Shown: positions 1 to 6,556 of the stretch, one piece after another
How positions within the stretch are numbered: position 1 is the stretch's first letter
Layout of the letters: the number at the start of each line of letters is the position of its first letter
Assembly: GCA_019348515.1 (NCBI GenBank)
Contig: JAHWJF010000148.1
Coordinates: 1-7,865 of the forward strand
Source: Chloroflexota bacterium
GTDB taxonomy: Bacteria > Chloroflexota > Chloroflexia > Thermomicrobiales > UBA6265
Reading direction: 5' to 3'
Length of the DNA: 7,865 bases
Notes under the pieces: model-generated
Seen by the model: only the letters and a program-made list of their open reading frames with translations
Databases searched by the model: none
Told to the model about the DNA's origin: nothing
Made by a program: the position numbers and the translations under genes

Positions 1-443
1 AGGGGAGAGCCACAACGCCTATCTCGCGTAACCGGTCCCCGTCGGCTTCCAGCTATTCACACTTGACATGCATTTTGTTTGGTAGCGCAGCCCTTGCGCA
101 TTAGCCTCCCCCGACGCAATCGTCAGCGCGCATCACCCGTCGTTGTTCTGAGAGATCTCATCGCTTATCGCCGAGCCTTCAGGGTGTTTCCTCTGTTGAA
201 CCCGCGGACTGAAGTCATAGCGATGAACTCACCATCCGACTTGACCTTGGAATCTTCGTCTCGCCGCAAGAACGGCAAGGCAAAATCGTCCGGTCGGTAG
301 ATTTCCACCTCGACCGTGACGTCTTCCCGAGATTGCAACCGCTCCCAGAAGTGCGTGTGTCATGTCGCCGCCGCTCCACCCCGCCGCCCAACAGATGCTT
401 TCCAAAACGGCTGCGCATGACGCGGGCGTGGCGAATGATGCTC
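1..443. other. Region upstream of the operon without an intact gene
   Basis: No open frame here looks like a complete, conserved protein on either strand. The first bases read GESHNAYLA followed by a TAA at 29-31 on the plus strand, with mostly G/C third positions. This could be the last residues of a gene entering from the left, but ten codons are too few to call it. A TTGACA hexamer lies at 63-68, but no acceptable -10 box follows at 16-18 bases, so I do not call a promoter there. A minus-strand stretch with coding-like composition (165-359) is listed separately. I see no convincing terminator hairpin, tRNA or repeat. Confidence 0.5.
165..359 (-). pseudogene. Possible decayed minus-strand coding remnant, unknown family
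   Basis: On the minus strand a 64-codon stretch without a start codon of its own runs from just after a TGA (360-362) to a TAA at 165-167. It reads like a soluble protein: it contains HFWERLQSRED, then VEVEIYRPDDFALPFL, then SDGEFIAMTSVRGF. Third codon positions are mostly G/C and second positions mostly A/T, as in a real gene, whereas the plus strand here translates to low-complexity Arg/Ser-rich peptide. Another minus-strand frame begins at an ATG at 416-418 (MRSRFGKHLL) and could be the earlier part, joined by a frameshift near 360. I do not recognise the family. It may be the end of a broken gene transcribed away from the operon, or a chance reading frame. Confidence 0.25.
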
Positions 444-472
444 TAGACATGGACTACCGTGATCTGTATAGT
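444..472 (+). promoter_or_regulatory. Sigma70-type promoter for the lacI-hyu operon
   Basis: A -35 box TAGACA (444-449, five of six matches to TTGACA) is separated by exactly 17 bases from a -10 box TATAGT (467-472, five of six matches to TATAAT). The expected transcription start is near 478-480, which gives a leader of about 44 bases before the GTG of the regulator gene. It is the only good promoter I see ahead of the gene string, so it probably drives all of the genes. The start point is inferred from spacing. Confidence 0.7.
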
Positions 473-473
473 G

Positions 474-491
474 ACCGGAAACGTTTCCGGT
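474..491 (+). promoter_or_regulatory. LacI-family operator, 18-bp perfect palindrome
   Basis: ACCGGAAACGTTTCCGGT is identical to its own reverse complement and has the central CG (482-483) typical of LacI/GalR-family operators. It begins one base after the -10 box and covers the expected transcription start, the classical position for a repressor that blocks RNA polymerase. The adjacent downstream gene encodes a LacI-family protein, so autorepression of the operon is the simplest reading. The symmetry and position are seen directly; the identity of the binding protein is inferred. Confidence 0.8.
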
Positions 492-501
492 AACGCTTTC
501 A
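488..501 (+). promoter_or_regulatory. Second, weaker LacI/cre-like site overlapping the main operator
   Basis: CGGTAACGCTTTCA has a central CG and matches the cre-type consensus TGNAANCGNTNNCA at most defined positions, but it lacks good dyad symmetry. Its centre (494/495) lies 12 bases from the centre of the palindrome, and the two sites share bases 488-491. It could be a weaker contact for the same regulator, or simply chance. Confidence 0.3.
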
Positions 502-522
502 ACCATCGTTGCGGGGTGCTCC

Positions 523-1527
523 GTGCCTGCGACTATCCGAGACGTAGCTCGCCTTGCCGAGGTCTCTGTCACTGCAGCGCACCGGGCGCTCAATGGCAAG
601 ACGGAACTGAGTTTGGAAAAGCGCGTCCGAGTCCTGGACGCTGCCCGCCACCTCAACTACGTCCCGAGCGCAGCGGCGCGGGCACTTGTCTCCGGGAAGA
701 CCCGGACGATCGGCATGGTTGCTACTGACAACGCCAGCCCCGTCTACGCTGGGATCGTGCGCGGCGTAGAGGAAGTCGCAAACGCTGCCGGATTCGGTCT
801 TCTCCTCTGCAACTCGGCCGATTCACAGGAACGTGCCCTCACCTGCCTCAACCTAATGCGTGCCAAGCAGGTTGACGGTGTGCTCCTCACGCCTGTTCAG
901 ACTGACCGGCGTGATGTTCAACAACTCCGGGAGAGTGGAACACCATTTGTCTTGCTCCTCCGCCATTTCGCCGACCTCGATACCGATTTCGTTGTTACTG
1001 ACAACGAAGCCGGTGGTTATGCGGCCACCAAGCACCTACTCGAACTTGGCCACCGGCGCGTCGGTCACATCGGTGGACCGGCTCATGTATCCAGCGCGCA
1101 GGGCCGGCTCGCCGGCTACCGCCGCGCGCTCACCGAGCACAACCTGCCCTACGACGAGCACGTCGTGGCGCACGCACCCTTCACTGTCAGCGGTGGCTGT
1201 GATGCTGCGCTGGAGCTTCTTGATCAGCCTCTCCGGCCGACGGCCGTCTTCGCCGCGAACGACCTCCAGGCTGTCGGCGTGATGAAGGCGGCCCGGATGC
1301 TCGATCTCCAGATTCCGGAGGAGTTGGCGTTGGTTGGCGGCGATGATATCGAGCTGGCTGAGTTCCTTGCCGTGCCGCTGACCACGTTTCATCAGCAGGC
1401 GAGGGAGATCGGCGCACGTGGGGCGGAGATCCTTCTGGGGCGGCTCCATGACGAGGTCGACGCGCCACGGCAGATCGTTCTCACGCCGCAATTGATCGTT
1501 CGGAGGTCATCGGGATGGCCGCGTTGA
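523..1527 (+). CDS. LacI/GalR-family transcriptional regulator
   Basis: This 334-residue protein has the usual family length and order. An N-terminal helix-turn-helix (residues 4-24, TIRDVARLAEVS then HRALNG) is followed by a hinge region (48-60, PSAAARAL with the Leu that enters the minor groove in this family). A periplasmic-binding-protein-like effector domain runs from about 63 to 330, with SPVYAGIVRGVEE, TKHLLELGHRRVGHIGG, AVFAANDLQAVGV and VGGDDIELAEFLAVPLTTF. The start is GTG at 523; the N-terminus fits the family exactly there, and a GGGGTG six bases upstream is a modest ribosome site. Its recognition helix has Ala-Ala-His where most members have Thr-Val-Ser. Its 3' end overlaps the next gene by 13 bases, so it is probably co-transcribed with the enzymes it controls. 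The effector is unknown; a pathway substrate or intermediate is likely. The family call is firm. Confidence 0.95.
   Translation: MPATIRDVARLAEVSVTAAHRALNGKTELSLEKRVRVLDAARHLNYVPSAAARALVSGKTRTIGMVATDNASPVYAGIVRGVEEVANAAGFGLLLCNSADSQERALTCLNLMRAKQVDGVLLTPVQTDRRDVQQLRESGTPFVLLLRHFADLDTDFVVTDNEAGGYAATKHLLELGHRRVGHIGGPAHVSSAQGRLAGYRRALTEHNLPYDEHVVAHAPFTVSGGCDAALELLDQPLRPTAVFAANDLQAVGVMKAARMLDLQIPEELALVGGDDIELAEFLAVPLTTFHQQAREIGARGAEILLGRLHDEVDAPRQIVLTPQLIVRRSSGWPR
1502..1506 (+). promoter_or_regulatory. Shine-Dalgarno of the hyuB-type gene, inside the regulator gene
   Basis: GGAGG lies eight bases before the ATG at 1515, within the last codons of the regulator gene. It supports this start and suggests that ribosomes finishing the regulator, or loading at this site, begin the enzyme subunit directly. 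Confidence 0.75.
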
Positions 1528-3251
1528 CCACAATCGATCCGATCACCTTTGAGGTGATCCGCAACGCCCTCGTCGAGGTAACCGAGGAGATGTCGGTCAC
1601 GCTCCGGCGCAGTGCCTACTCGACCAACATAAAGACGCGTGCTGATTTCTCGTGTGCACTATTCGATCGCGACCTGCAGACGGTTGCGCAGGCCTTCGCC
1701 CAGGCAAATCATCTCGGCTCGCTGGCCGAGATGGTGCCCCGCATAGTCAAGGAATATGGCCCTGAGAACCTCGGCCCTAGCGACGCCCTGCTCAGCAACG
1801 ACCCGTACCGGGGAGGGGCGCACCTCAACGACCTGTTACTCGTCTCGCCCGTCTACCACTCCGGAAAGATCGTCGCTTACGTCGCCAATCTCGCTCACCA
1901 TGTCGACGTCGGTGGCGGCGCTCCGGCTAGCATCGGCGCCTTTCGCGAGGTCTACCAGGAAGGTGTCATCATCCCGCCGGTCAAGCTCGTGGCGGGGGGA
2001 AAGATCGTTCCGGACACCTTCAACCTCGTCCTTTCCCAAGTGCGCGCGAAGGACGAGACGGCCGGCGACTTTCGCGCCCAGATTGCGGCTAACGCCACGG
2101 GTGGACGCCGGATGGCCGCCCTGATCGAACGCTACGGGGTGGAGGTAATCGCTGCCTACGTCGCCGAGCTGACGGCCTACACCGATCGCCGCACAGCGGG
2201 TGAGCTAGCGCGATTACCGCACGGCAGATTCGCGGCCGAGGGATGTCTTGACAGCGACGGGTTCACCGATCAGCCTGTCCGCCTCGTCGCTAATGTCGTG
2301 ATCGATGCGGACGGTGTGCTCTTCGACCTGACAGGTTGCGATCAGCAGCGGCGGGCGCCGGTCAACGCGACGTTCTCACAGACCTTCTCGGCCTGCGCCT
2401 ACGTCCTCAAATGTCTGATCGATCCCGATATCCCGGTCAACGTCGGGTTCTACCGCCATGTTCGAGTTGTTGCCCCGGCCGGCACCGTCGTCAATGCCAT
2501 CCATCCGGCCCCGGTCGTTGGCGGTTGGGAGGTCAATTCGCGGCTGACCGACGTCATCCTCCGGGCGCTGGCTCCTGCCCTTCCCGACCGCGTCCCTGCC
2601 GGGACCAAGGGGATGATCTGCCATGCCGGCTTCGGCGGTGTTGATCCACAAACCGGTTCCTACTACTGCTTCTTGGAAACGCTTGGCGGCGGCTACGGTG
2701 GCCGTCGCGGCAGCGATGGTCCGGACGCCGTCCAGGCTCACGGCCAGAACACGGAGAACGCCCCGGTCGAGGAAACGGAGCGCAATTACCCGGTCCGCAT
2801 TACCCGCTACGAACTCGTCGACGACTCGGATGGAGCGGGGAGGTGGCGAGGAGGACTGGGCCTGCGTCGCGATTACCTCTTCCCCGACCATGCTGCGTCG
2901 TTCACGATCCTCGCCGACCGCGACCGTTGGGGACCGGGGGGACTGTTCGGAGGCGGCGACGGCAGACTCGCGACCTACATACTCAATCCCGACACCGACG
3001 CGACGCCACTCGGCGCAAAGGCTACGGTCGAGCTCGAAGCAGGAGACATCATTAGCTACCGGACGTGTGGTGGTGGCGGCTACGGCCCGCCGCACGAGCG
3101 GGACCCGGAACTCGTCCTCCACGACGTGCAACAGGGGAAGGTGAGTCCGGAGCGGGCGCGAGAGGTCTACCGCGTCGCCGTCGATCCCGTGCGGTGGGTC
3201 GTCGACGAGACGGAGACGGTGCGGCTGCGCGGCGATGGGGGCCGTCCGTGA
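1515..3251 (+). CDS. Hydantoinase B/oxoprolinase family protein (HyuB-type subunit)
   Basis: This 578-residue protein matches the HyuB family over its whole length. Related proteins are the beta subunit of ATP-dependent N-methylhydantoinase, the C-terminal part of 5-oxoprolinase, and a subunit of acetone/acetophenone carboxylases. Visible landmarks are IDPITFEVIRNAL (7-19), RADFSCALFD (42-51), LLSNDPYRGGAHLND (92-106), the conserved AHHVDVGG (127-134), NATFSQTFSACAYVLKCL (284-301), GGWEVNSRLTD (336-346) and the Gly-rich GGGGYG near 519-524 typical of the C-terminus. It is cytosolic, with no signal peptide. In this family HyuB works with HyuA, and the hyuA-type gene follows with a 4-base overlap. 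Which reaction it performs (hydantoin, oxoproline or another cyclic amide hydrolysis, or a carboxylation) cannot be read from the motifs. The ATG at 1515 is set by a good ribosome site. Confidence 0.93.
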   Translation: MAALTTIDPITFEVIRNALVEVTEEMSVTLRRSAYSTNIKTRADFSCALFDRDLQTVAQAFAQANHLGSLAEMVPRIVKEYGPENLGPSDALLSNDPYRGGAHLNDLLLVSPVYHSGKIVAYVANLAHHVDVGGGAPASIGAFREVYQEGVIIPPVKLVAGGKIVPDTFNLVLSQVRAKDETAGDFRAQIAANATGGRRMAALIERYGVEVIAAYVAELTAYTDRRTAGELARLPHGRFAAEGCLDSDGFTDQPVRLVANVVIDADGVLFDLTGCDQQRRAPVNATFSQTFSACAYVLKCLIDPDIPVNVGFYRHVRVVAPAGTVVNAIHPAPVVGGWEVNSRLTDVILRALAPALPDRVPAGTKGMICHAGFGGVDPQTGSYYCFLETLGGGYGGRRGSDGPDAVQAHGQNTENAPVEETERNYPVRITRYELVDDSDGAGRWRGGLGLRRDYLFPDHAASFTILADRDRWGPGGLFGGGDGRLATYILNPDTDATPLGAKATVELEAGDIISYRTCGGGGYGPPHERDPELVLHDVQQGKVSPERAREVYRVAVDPVRWVVDETETVRLRGDGGRP

Positions 3252-5362
3252 CCACTCGCTACCGCCTCGGCATCGACACTGGCGGCACCTTTACCGACGC
3301 CACGTTGATCGACGAGGTGACGGGGAATATCGCCATCGCGAAGGTGCCTTCGACCCCTGCCGATCCCGCGGTCGGCTTCCTAGCGGCCAGCGATCGCATC
3401 CTGCGGGAACAGGGCGTGGCGCCGGAGCATGTTGGGTACTTAGTGCATGGAACGACGGTGGCGACGAACGCCGTGATCGAAGGCAACGTCGCGCCCACGG
3501 GGCTCATCACTACCGACGGCTTCCGGGATATGCTGGAGATCGCCCGGCAGGTGCGGCCGTCGCTCTACGACCTCCGCTTCGAGAAGCCGCCTCCCCTCGT
3601 GCCGCGTCATCGCTGCATCGGGATCCCCGAGCGCCTCGACGCCCAGGGTCGGGTCGTCGTGCCCCTCGCCGAAGAAATGGTGCGGCAGGCCGGGCGGCGA
3701 CTGCGGGAGGAGGGCGTCGGCGCGATCGCCGTCTGCTTCCTCCACTCGTACCTCAACCCCGACCATGAGCGGCGGGCCGGCGAGCTGCTGCGCGAGGTCT
3801 TCCCGGAGGCAGTTATCTCGCTCTCCTGCGATGTCGCGCCGGAGTTCCGCGAATACCTCCGGGCGAGCACGACGGTCATCAACGCCGCCGTCCGCCCGAT
3901 CGTCGCCCGGTACCTGAGCACTATCGAAGAACAGCTGCGGGCCGCCGATTTTGCCGCCGAGTTGCTTGTCATGCAGAGCAGCGGCGGAGTCTTCACCTTC
4001 GCGGCGGCGCAAGAGAAGCCCGTCTTCATGGTCGAGTCTGGCCCCGCCGCCGGGGTGATGGCCGCAACCTATCTGGGGGGTGTCCTCGGCCACAAGGACG
4101 TCATCTCCTTCGACATGGGCGGCACCACCGCCAAGGCGGGCCTCATCCACGATGGAAGGCCGCGGGTAACGAAGGAGTACGAGGTCGGGGTGATAGCCCG
4201 GTCGACTGGCGGTGGGGCGAAGGGGCACGGCTACCCGATTCGGACGCCGGTCGTCGACCTCGTCGAGATCGGCGCCGGCGGCGGGAGCATCGCCTGGGTC
4301 GACTCCGGCGGCGTGTTGCGGGTCGGACCGCACAGCGCTGGCGCTGACCCGGGGCCGGCTTGCTATGGCTGGGGTGGGACGGAACCGACGATCACCGACG
4401 CCAACCTCGTCCTCGGCCGGCTCAACCCCGGCTTCTTCCTCGGCGGCGAGATCGCGCTTGATGTCGACCGTGCCTTCCGCGCCATCGAGGATCGGTGTGC
4501 GAAGCGGCTCGGCCGCGACGTGCTGACCGTGGCGAACGGTATTGTCGAGATCGCGAACGCGGCGATGACAAACGCGTTGCGTCTCGTCTCGGTGCAGCGA
4601 GGCTACGATCCGCGGGACTTCGTCCTCGTCGCTTTCGGCGGTGCCGGACCGGTCCATGCCAACTGGCTGGCTACGGAGGCAGGCATCCGGACCACGCTCA
4701 TCCCGATGAGTCCCGGGACGACCTCGGCGCTGGGCCTCCTCGTCACCGACCTCCAGCACGACTACTCGGTGGCCCTCAACCAGCGCGCCGACCGGCTCGA
4801 CGCTCCGAGGGTCGAGCGTGCCTACCAAGAGCTGGCAGAGCAGGGCTGTGCCGCCCTGCGGCGCGAGGGAATAGACGCCGCCGATGTGCGACTGCTGCGG
4901 CAGGCGGACATGTGCTACGTCGGCCAGAGTTACGAGTTGACGATGCCGTTGCCCAACGGCATCGTCGATGCCGGTACGCTCACCGCCGTGCTCGATGCGT
5001 TCCACCATGCTCACGACCAGGCATACGGATTTAGCGCTCCCGGTGAGCCGGCCGAGTTCGTCAACCTGCGGCTGACCGCGATCGGCACGATCGCCAAGCC
5101 GCGCCTCCGGGACGCGCCGTCGCGTGCCGGCGACGACCGGTCGGCCCTGAAGGAGACCCGGCCGGTCTGGTTCGCCGAGGGTGGAGGCTTTGTCGATTGT
5201 CCGATCTTCGACCGCTACCGGCTGGCGGCGGGGACGGTTTTCGCCGGACCGGCAATCGTCGAGGAACCGGACTCGACGACCGTGATCCACCCGGGCTTCG
5301 TGGCGCGGGTGGATCGCTACGGCAACCTACTTCTGACTCCTGATGGAGGTGAGTCGAGATGA
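3248..5362 (+). CDS. Hydantoinase A/oxoprolinase family protein (HyuA-type, ATP-binding subunit)
   Basis: The product has 704 residues, a normal length for HyuA. The N-terminal part opens with RLGIDTGGTFTD (6-17), the nucleotide phosphate-binding signature of this actin-like ATPase fold. It continues with LVHGTTVATNAVIEG (65-79) and TGLITTDGFRDMLEI (84-98). The central domain (about 199-495) has SSGG (244-247), VESGPAAGV (262-270), a second phosphate motif SFDMGGTTAKAG (287-298), EIGAGGGSIA (340-349), GPACYG (369-374) and VAFGGAGPVHA (461-471). The rest is the C-terminal domain. I chose the GTG at 3248: it overlaps the previous stop as GTGA, sits after a G-run at 3237-3241, and places the family N-terminus correctly. 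The frame stays open 61 codons further upstream, but that stretch is Arg/Pro-rich and lies inside the preceding gene. The protein probably pairs with the preceding subunit in the cytosol, coupling ATP use to the reaction. Substrate unknown. Confidence 0.93.
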   Translation: MTTRYRLGIDTGGTFTDATLIDEVTGNIAIAKVPSTPADPAVGFLAASDRILREQGVAPEHVGYLVHGTTVATNAVIEGNVAPTGLITTDGFRDMLEIARQVRPSLYDLRFEKPPPLVPRHRCIGIPERLDAQGRVVVPLAEEMVRQAGRRLREEGVGAIAVCFLHSYLNPDHERRAGELLREVFPEAVISLSCDVAPEFREYLRASTTVINAAVRPIVARYLSTIEEQLRAADFAAELLVMQSSGGVFTFAAAQEKPVFMVESGPAAGVMAATYLGGVLGHKDVISFDMGGTTAKAGLIHDGRPRVTKEYEVGVIARSTGGGAKGHGYPIRTPVVDLVEIGAGGGSIAWVDSGGVLRVGPHSAGADPGPACYGWGGTEPTITDANLVLGRLNPGFFLGGEIALDVDRAFRAIEDRCAKRLGRDVLTVANGIVEIANAAMTNALRLVSVQRGYDPRDFVLVAFGGAGPVHANWLATEAGIRTTLIPMSPGTTSALGLLVTDLQHDYSVALNQRADRLDAPRVERAYQELAEQGCAALRREGIDAADVRLLRQADMCYVGQSYELTMPLPNGIVDAGTLTAVLDAFHHAHDQAYGFSAPGEPAEFVNLRLTAIGTIAKPRLRDAPSRAGDDRSALKETRPVWFAEGGGFVDCPIFDRYRLAAGTVFAGPAIVEEPDSTTVIHPGFVARVDRYGNLLLTPDGGESR
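5345..5352 (+). promoter_or_regulatory. Strong Shine-Dalgarno of the FAD oxidoreductase gene
   Basis: GGAGGTGA is a near-perfect match to the anti-Shine-Dalgarno sequence and lies six bases before the ATG at 5359, inside the last codons of the hyuA-type gene. It fixes the start of the oxidoreductase. Confidence 0.8.
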
Positions 5363-6543
5363 GGCACGACGTAGCGGACGTGGTCGTGATCGGCGGTGGC
5401 GCAACGGGAGCGAGCATCGTCTGGCAGTTGGCGCGGCGCCGGGTGGGGAGAGTCGTGCTGGTGGAGCAGGACGCAATAGCCGGCGGCGGCACAGGCTGGT
5501 CCAGCGCGCTGGTGCGGCAACACTACACGCACGAGGAGCTGGCGCGGATGGCGTTGCACTCGCTCCAGGTCTTCGAACGCTTCGATGAGGTCGTCGGCGG
5601 CGATGCCGGGTTCCGGCGGACGGGCTTCCTCGTCCTCGTCAAACCCGAGGATGTGGAGACGCTCGCCGCGAACGTCGCGATGCACCGGCGCGTCGGGATC
5701 GAAGCGGAGATTCTCTCGCCGGACGAGGTCGCCGACCTCGAGCCGCGGATCGCTCGTGATGACGTGGTTGCGGCGGCGTGGGAGCCGAGGTCAGGGTACG
5801 CCGACCCGGTGGGAACGACGGCGGGCTTCGTCGAGGCGGCGCGGCGGAATGGGGCTGAGTTCCGCGTGGGCGCCAGGGTCGAGCGCATCGTGGCCGGACC
5901 GGCGGGAGTCGAGGCCGTCGAGACGAGCGGCGGCCCGATCGCCACCCGAACGGTCATCGTCGCCGCTGGCTACCGAACCCGCGAACTGGTCGCGCCGCTT
6001 GGCGTTGATCTGCCAATCACACCGATCCGGCACGACATCGCGATTGTCGGGCGCACACCGGACTTTGGCCCTCCCCACCCGGTCATCTCCGATCGCATCA
6101 ACGGCAGCTACTTCCGGCCCGAGGGACCCGACATGACGCTGATCGGGACGACGGCCGCGCACGAGGGTCACGAGGACCCGGAGGTCGAGCAACACCGCGA
6201 GCCATATGCGGAGGACGTAGAAACACTCGTGCTGCGCTTCTCGAAGCGATTCCCGAGGCAGGAGGAAGCGACCCTGCGCAAGGGGTACACGGGCGTCTAC
6301 GACTGCTCGCCCGATCTGCAGCCGCTCCTCGGCCCGGTGCGGGAGGTGCCGGGGCTTCATGTCGGAACCGGCTTCAGCGGGCATGGCTTCAAGCTAAGTC
6401 CGGTCGTCGGCGAGTTGATCGCCGAACAGATCGTCACCGGGCGGACGGAACTGGTCGATCTGCACTTCTTCCGCCCGCATCGCTTCGCCGAGGGGCAGCC
6501 GATCCAATCGTCGCGCGCCTACTCGGTGGGCACGCTAGGGTGA
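5359..6543 (+). CDS. FAD-dependent oxidoreductase, DAO family (sarcosine oxidase beta/glycine oxidase-like)
   Basis: This 394-residue flavoprotein begins with a Rossmann dinucleotide-binding motif, VVVIGGGATGASIVWQLA (8-25), ending in the acidic residue of VLVEQD (33-38) that would contact the FAD ribose. ALVRQHYTHEE (50-60) and RTGFLVLV (87-94) resemble sarcosine oxidase beta and related amine oxidases. The C-terminal FAD motif is GLHVGTGFSGHGFKLSP (332-348), as in the DAO family. Members oxidise secondary or primary amines of small amino acids to imines, passing electrons to oxygen or another acceptor. The position of the covalent-FAD Cys of monomeric sarcosine oxidase appears to be Gly here (GVYDCSPD, 312-319), so FAD is probably non-covalent. 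No signal peptide. ATG overlaps the preceding stop as ATGA. Substrate could be sarcosine, glycine, another N-alkyl amino acid or a D-amino acid. Confidence 0.88.
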   Translation: MRHDVADVVVIGGGATGASIVWQLARRRVGRVVLVEQDAIAGGGTGWSSALVRQHYTHEELARMALHSLQVFERFDEVVGGDAGFRRTGFLVLVKPEDVETLAANVAMHRRVGIEAEILSPDEVADLEPRIARDDVVAAAWEPRSGYADPVGTTAGFVEAARRNGAEFRVGARVERIVAGPAGVEAVETSGGPIATRTVIVAAGYRTRELVAPLGVDLPITPIRHDIAIVGRTPDFGPPHPVISDRINGSYFRPEGPDMTLIGTTAAHEGHEDPEVEQHREPYAEDVETLVLRFSKRFPRQEEATLRKGYTGVYDCSPDLQPLLGPVREVPGLHVGTGFSGHGFKLSPVVGELIAEQIVTGRTELVDLHFFRPHRFAEGQPIQSSRAYSVGTLG

Positions 6544-6544
6544 T

Positions 6545-6550
6545 GGGAGG
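6545..6550 (+). promoter_or_regulatory. Shine-Dalgarno deciding the GTG start of the DppB-type permease
   Basis: GGGAGG lies directly after the previous stop and six bases before GTG at 6557. It favours this non-ATG start, which also gives the usual short N-terminus of the family. Confidence 0.7.
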
Positions 6551-6556
6551 TTCGTC

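Noticed and set aside
63..91. TTGACA as a possible -35 box
   Set aside because: No reasonable -10 hexamer follows at 16-18 bases, and no gene starts close downstream.
2674..2686. TGGAAACGCTTGG, a cre/LacI-operator-like sequence inside the hyuB-type gene
   Set aside because: It encodes conserved residues (LETLGG), lacks dyad symmetry and is far from any promoter, so chance is the simplest explanation.
2376..3131. 251-codon minus-strand open frame opposite the hyuB-type gene
   Set aside because: It is a composition-driven shadow of a well-conserved plus-strand gene, with no ribosome site or domain.
3065..3247. 61-codon in-frame upstream extension of the hyuA-type gene
   Set aside because: It is Arg/Pro/Gly-rich, unlike the family, and lies inside the hyuB-type gene. 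The GTG at 3248 gives the standard N-terminus and a 4-base overlap.
3440..5290. Long minus-strand open frame (616 codons) opposite the hyuA-type gene
   Set aside because: Long antisense frames are common opposite GC-rich genes. Its translation is Arg/Asp/Gly-rich with no recognisable motif, while the plus-strand frame has full family conservation.
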